From DASRSE01 sp035656655 (GTDB taxonomy: Bacteria; Planctomycetota; Planctomycetia; Pirellulales; DASRSE01), in contig DASRSE010000330.1 in assembly GCA_035656655.1 (NCBI GenBank), positions 1 through 6,742 on the forward strand: a stretch of 6,742 bases of DNA, in the 5' to 3' direction. This document shows, one piece after another, positions 6,566-6,742 of the stretch; position 1 is the first letter of the stretch; each line of letters opens with the position of its first letter. Below the pieces are notes generated by a model. The model was not told the DNA's origin and searched no databases. It was given only the letters and a program-made list of their open reading frames with translations. Position numbers and translations under genes: made by a program.

Positions 6566-6742
6566 ATTTGTCCTTCTTCAACTCATCGATTTGACGCTGC
6601 AAGGTTTGATCGTTGAGCCGCGCCTGGGCCTCGACAATCTGCCGCAAGTTTTCAACCACCTGATTGAAATCCTCAAGCTCGACCATGTTCTTCAAGATTT
6701 GATCGAGCTCGGCCAAAATCTTGTCCGATTGGTCCTTGCACT
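6564..6742 (-). CDS. C-terminal end of a coiled-coil protein, start outside window
   Basis: The last 58 codons are visible, ending in TAG at 6566-6564. The peptide is rich in Leu, Glu, Gln and Asp with heptad-like spacing, including ILAELDQILKNMVELEDFNQ and VVENLRQIVEAQARLNDQTL, and ends in a lysine-rich DELKKDK. It should be a continuous helix or coiled coil. From memory, this type of ending (LE-x-FN-x-VVE-x-LR-x-I) occurs at the C-terminus of large planctomycete envelope proteins, but I cannot confirm the family from this fragment. It is on the same strand as the 717-aa gene with an 83-base gap, so it is probably the preceding member of the operon. The frame was read directly because no start codon is in view. 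Confidence 0.75.
   Translation of the reverse strand, partial: CKDQSDKILAELDQILKNMVELEDFNQVVENLRQIVEAQARLNDQTLQRQIDELKKDK

Overview
The window looks like chromosomal DNA of a planctomycete (phylum Planctomycetota). All genes lie on the minus strand, base composition is moderately GC-rich, and the protein types fit that phylum: an exported trypsin/HtrA-type protease with a long charged linker, an NPCBM-domain protein with short beta-rich repeats in front of it, and exported coiled-coil proteins with low-complexity Gly-rich linkers. The phylum assignment rests on recalled family resemblance, because no rRNA or other marker gene is present.

Reading in the direction of transcription (right to left): (1) 6742-6564 is the last 58 codons of a coiled-coil protein whose start lies outside the window. 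(2) 6480-4327 is a 717-aa exported protein, a signal peptide and helical N-terminal region, then a striking run of about 225 residues with Gly at every fourth position (G-N/D-x-K/E/Q), then a helical C-terminal region. (3) 4327-3203 is a 374-aa exported helical protein with a Gly-rich linker. Its start overlaps the previous stop by one base (TAATG). (4) A 192-bp gap follows, with a TATAAT hexamer inside the loop of a 7-bp inverted repeat. (5) 3010-1829 is a 393-aa exported protein ending in an NPCBM/NEW2-like galactose-binding-type domain. (6) 1832 to beyond position 1 is a serine protease with an intact His/Asp/Ser triad, a PDZ domain, a Lys/Asp/Glu-rich linker and a C-terminal beta-rich domain. 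Its ATG overlaps the stop of the NPCBM gene (ATGA).

The genes therefore form two translationally coupled pairs, probably within one operon or two adjacent ones, and all four complete or start-containing genes encode proteins with export signals. Their common features (signal peptides, flexible charged or Gly-rich linkers, coiled coils, a surface-binding domain and a protease) suggest a cell-envelope assembly or quality-control role. That is inference: no substrate can be named from the sequence. The most distinctive features are the tetrapeptide repeat tract, a nearly perfect 132-bp higher-order duplication inside it, and a 37-residue module that aligns without gaps between the two neighbouring coiled-coil proteins. 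No RNA genes, CRISPR arrays, insertion sequences or attachment sites were seen.
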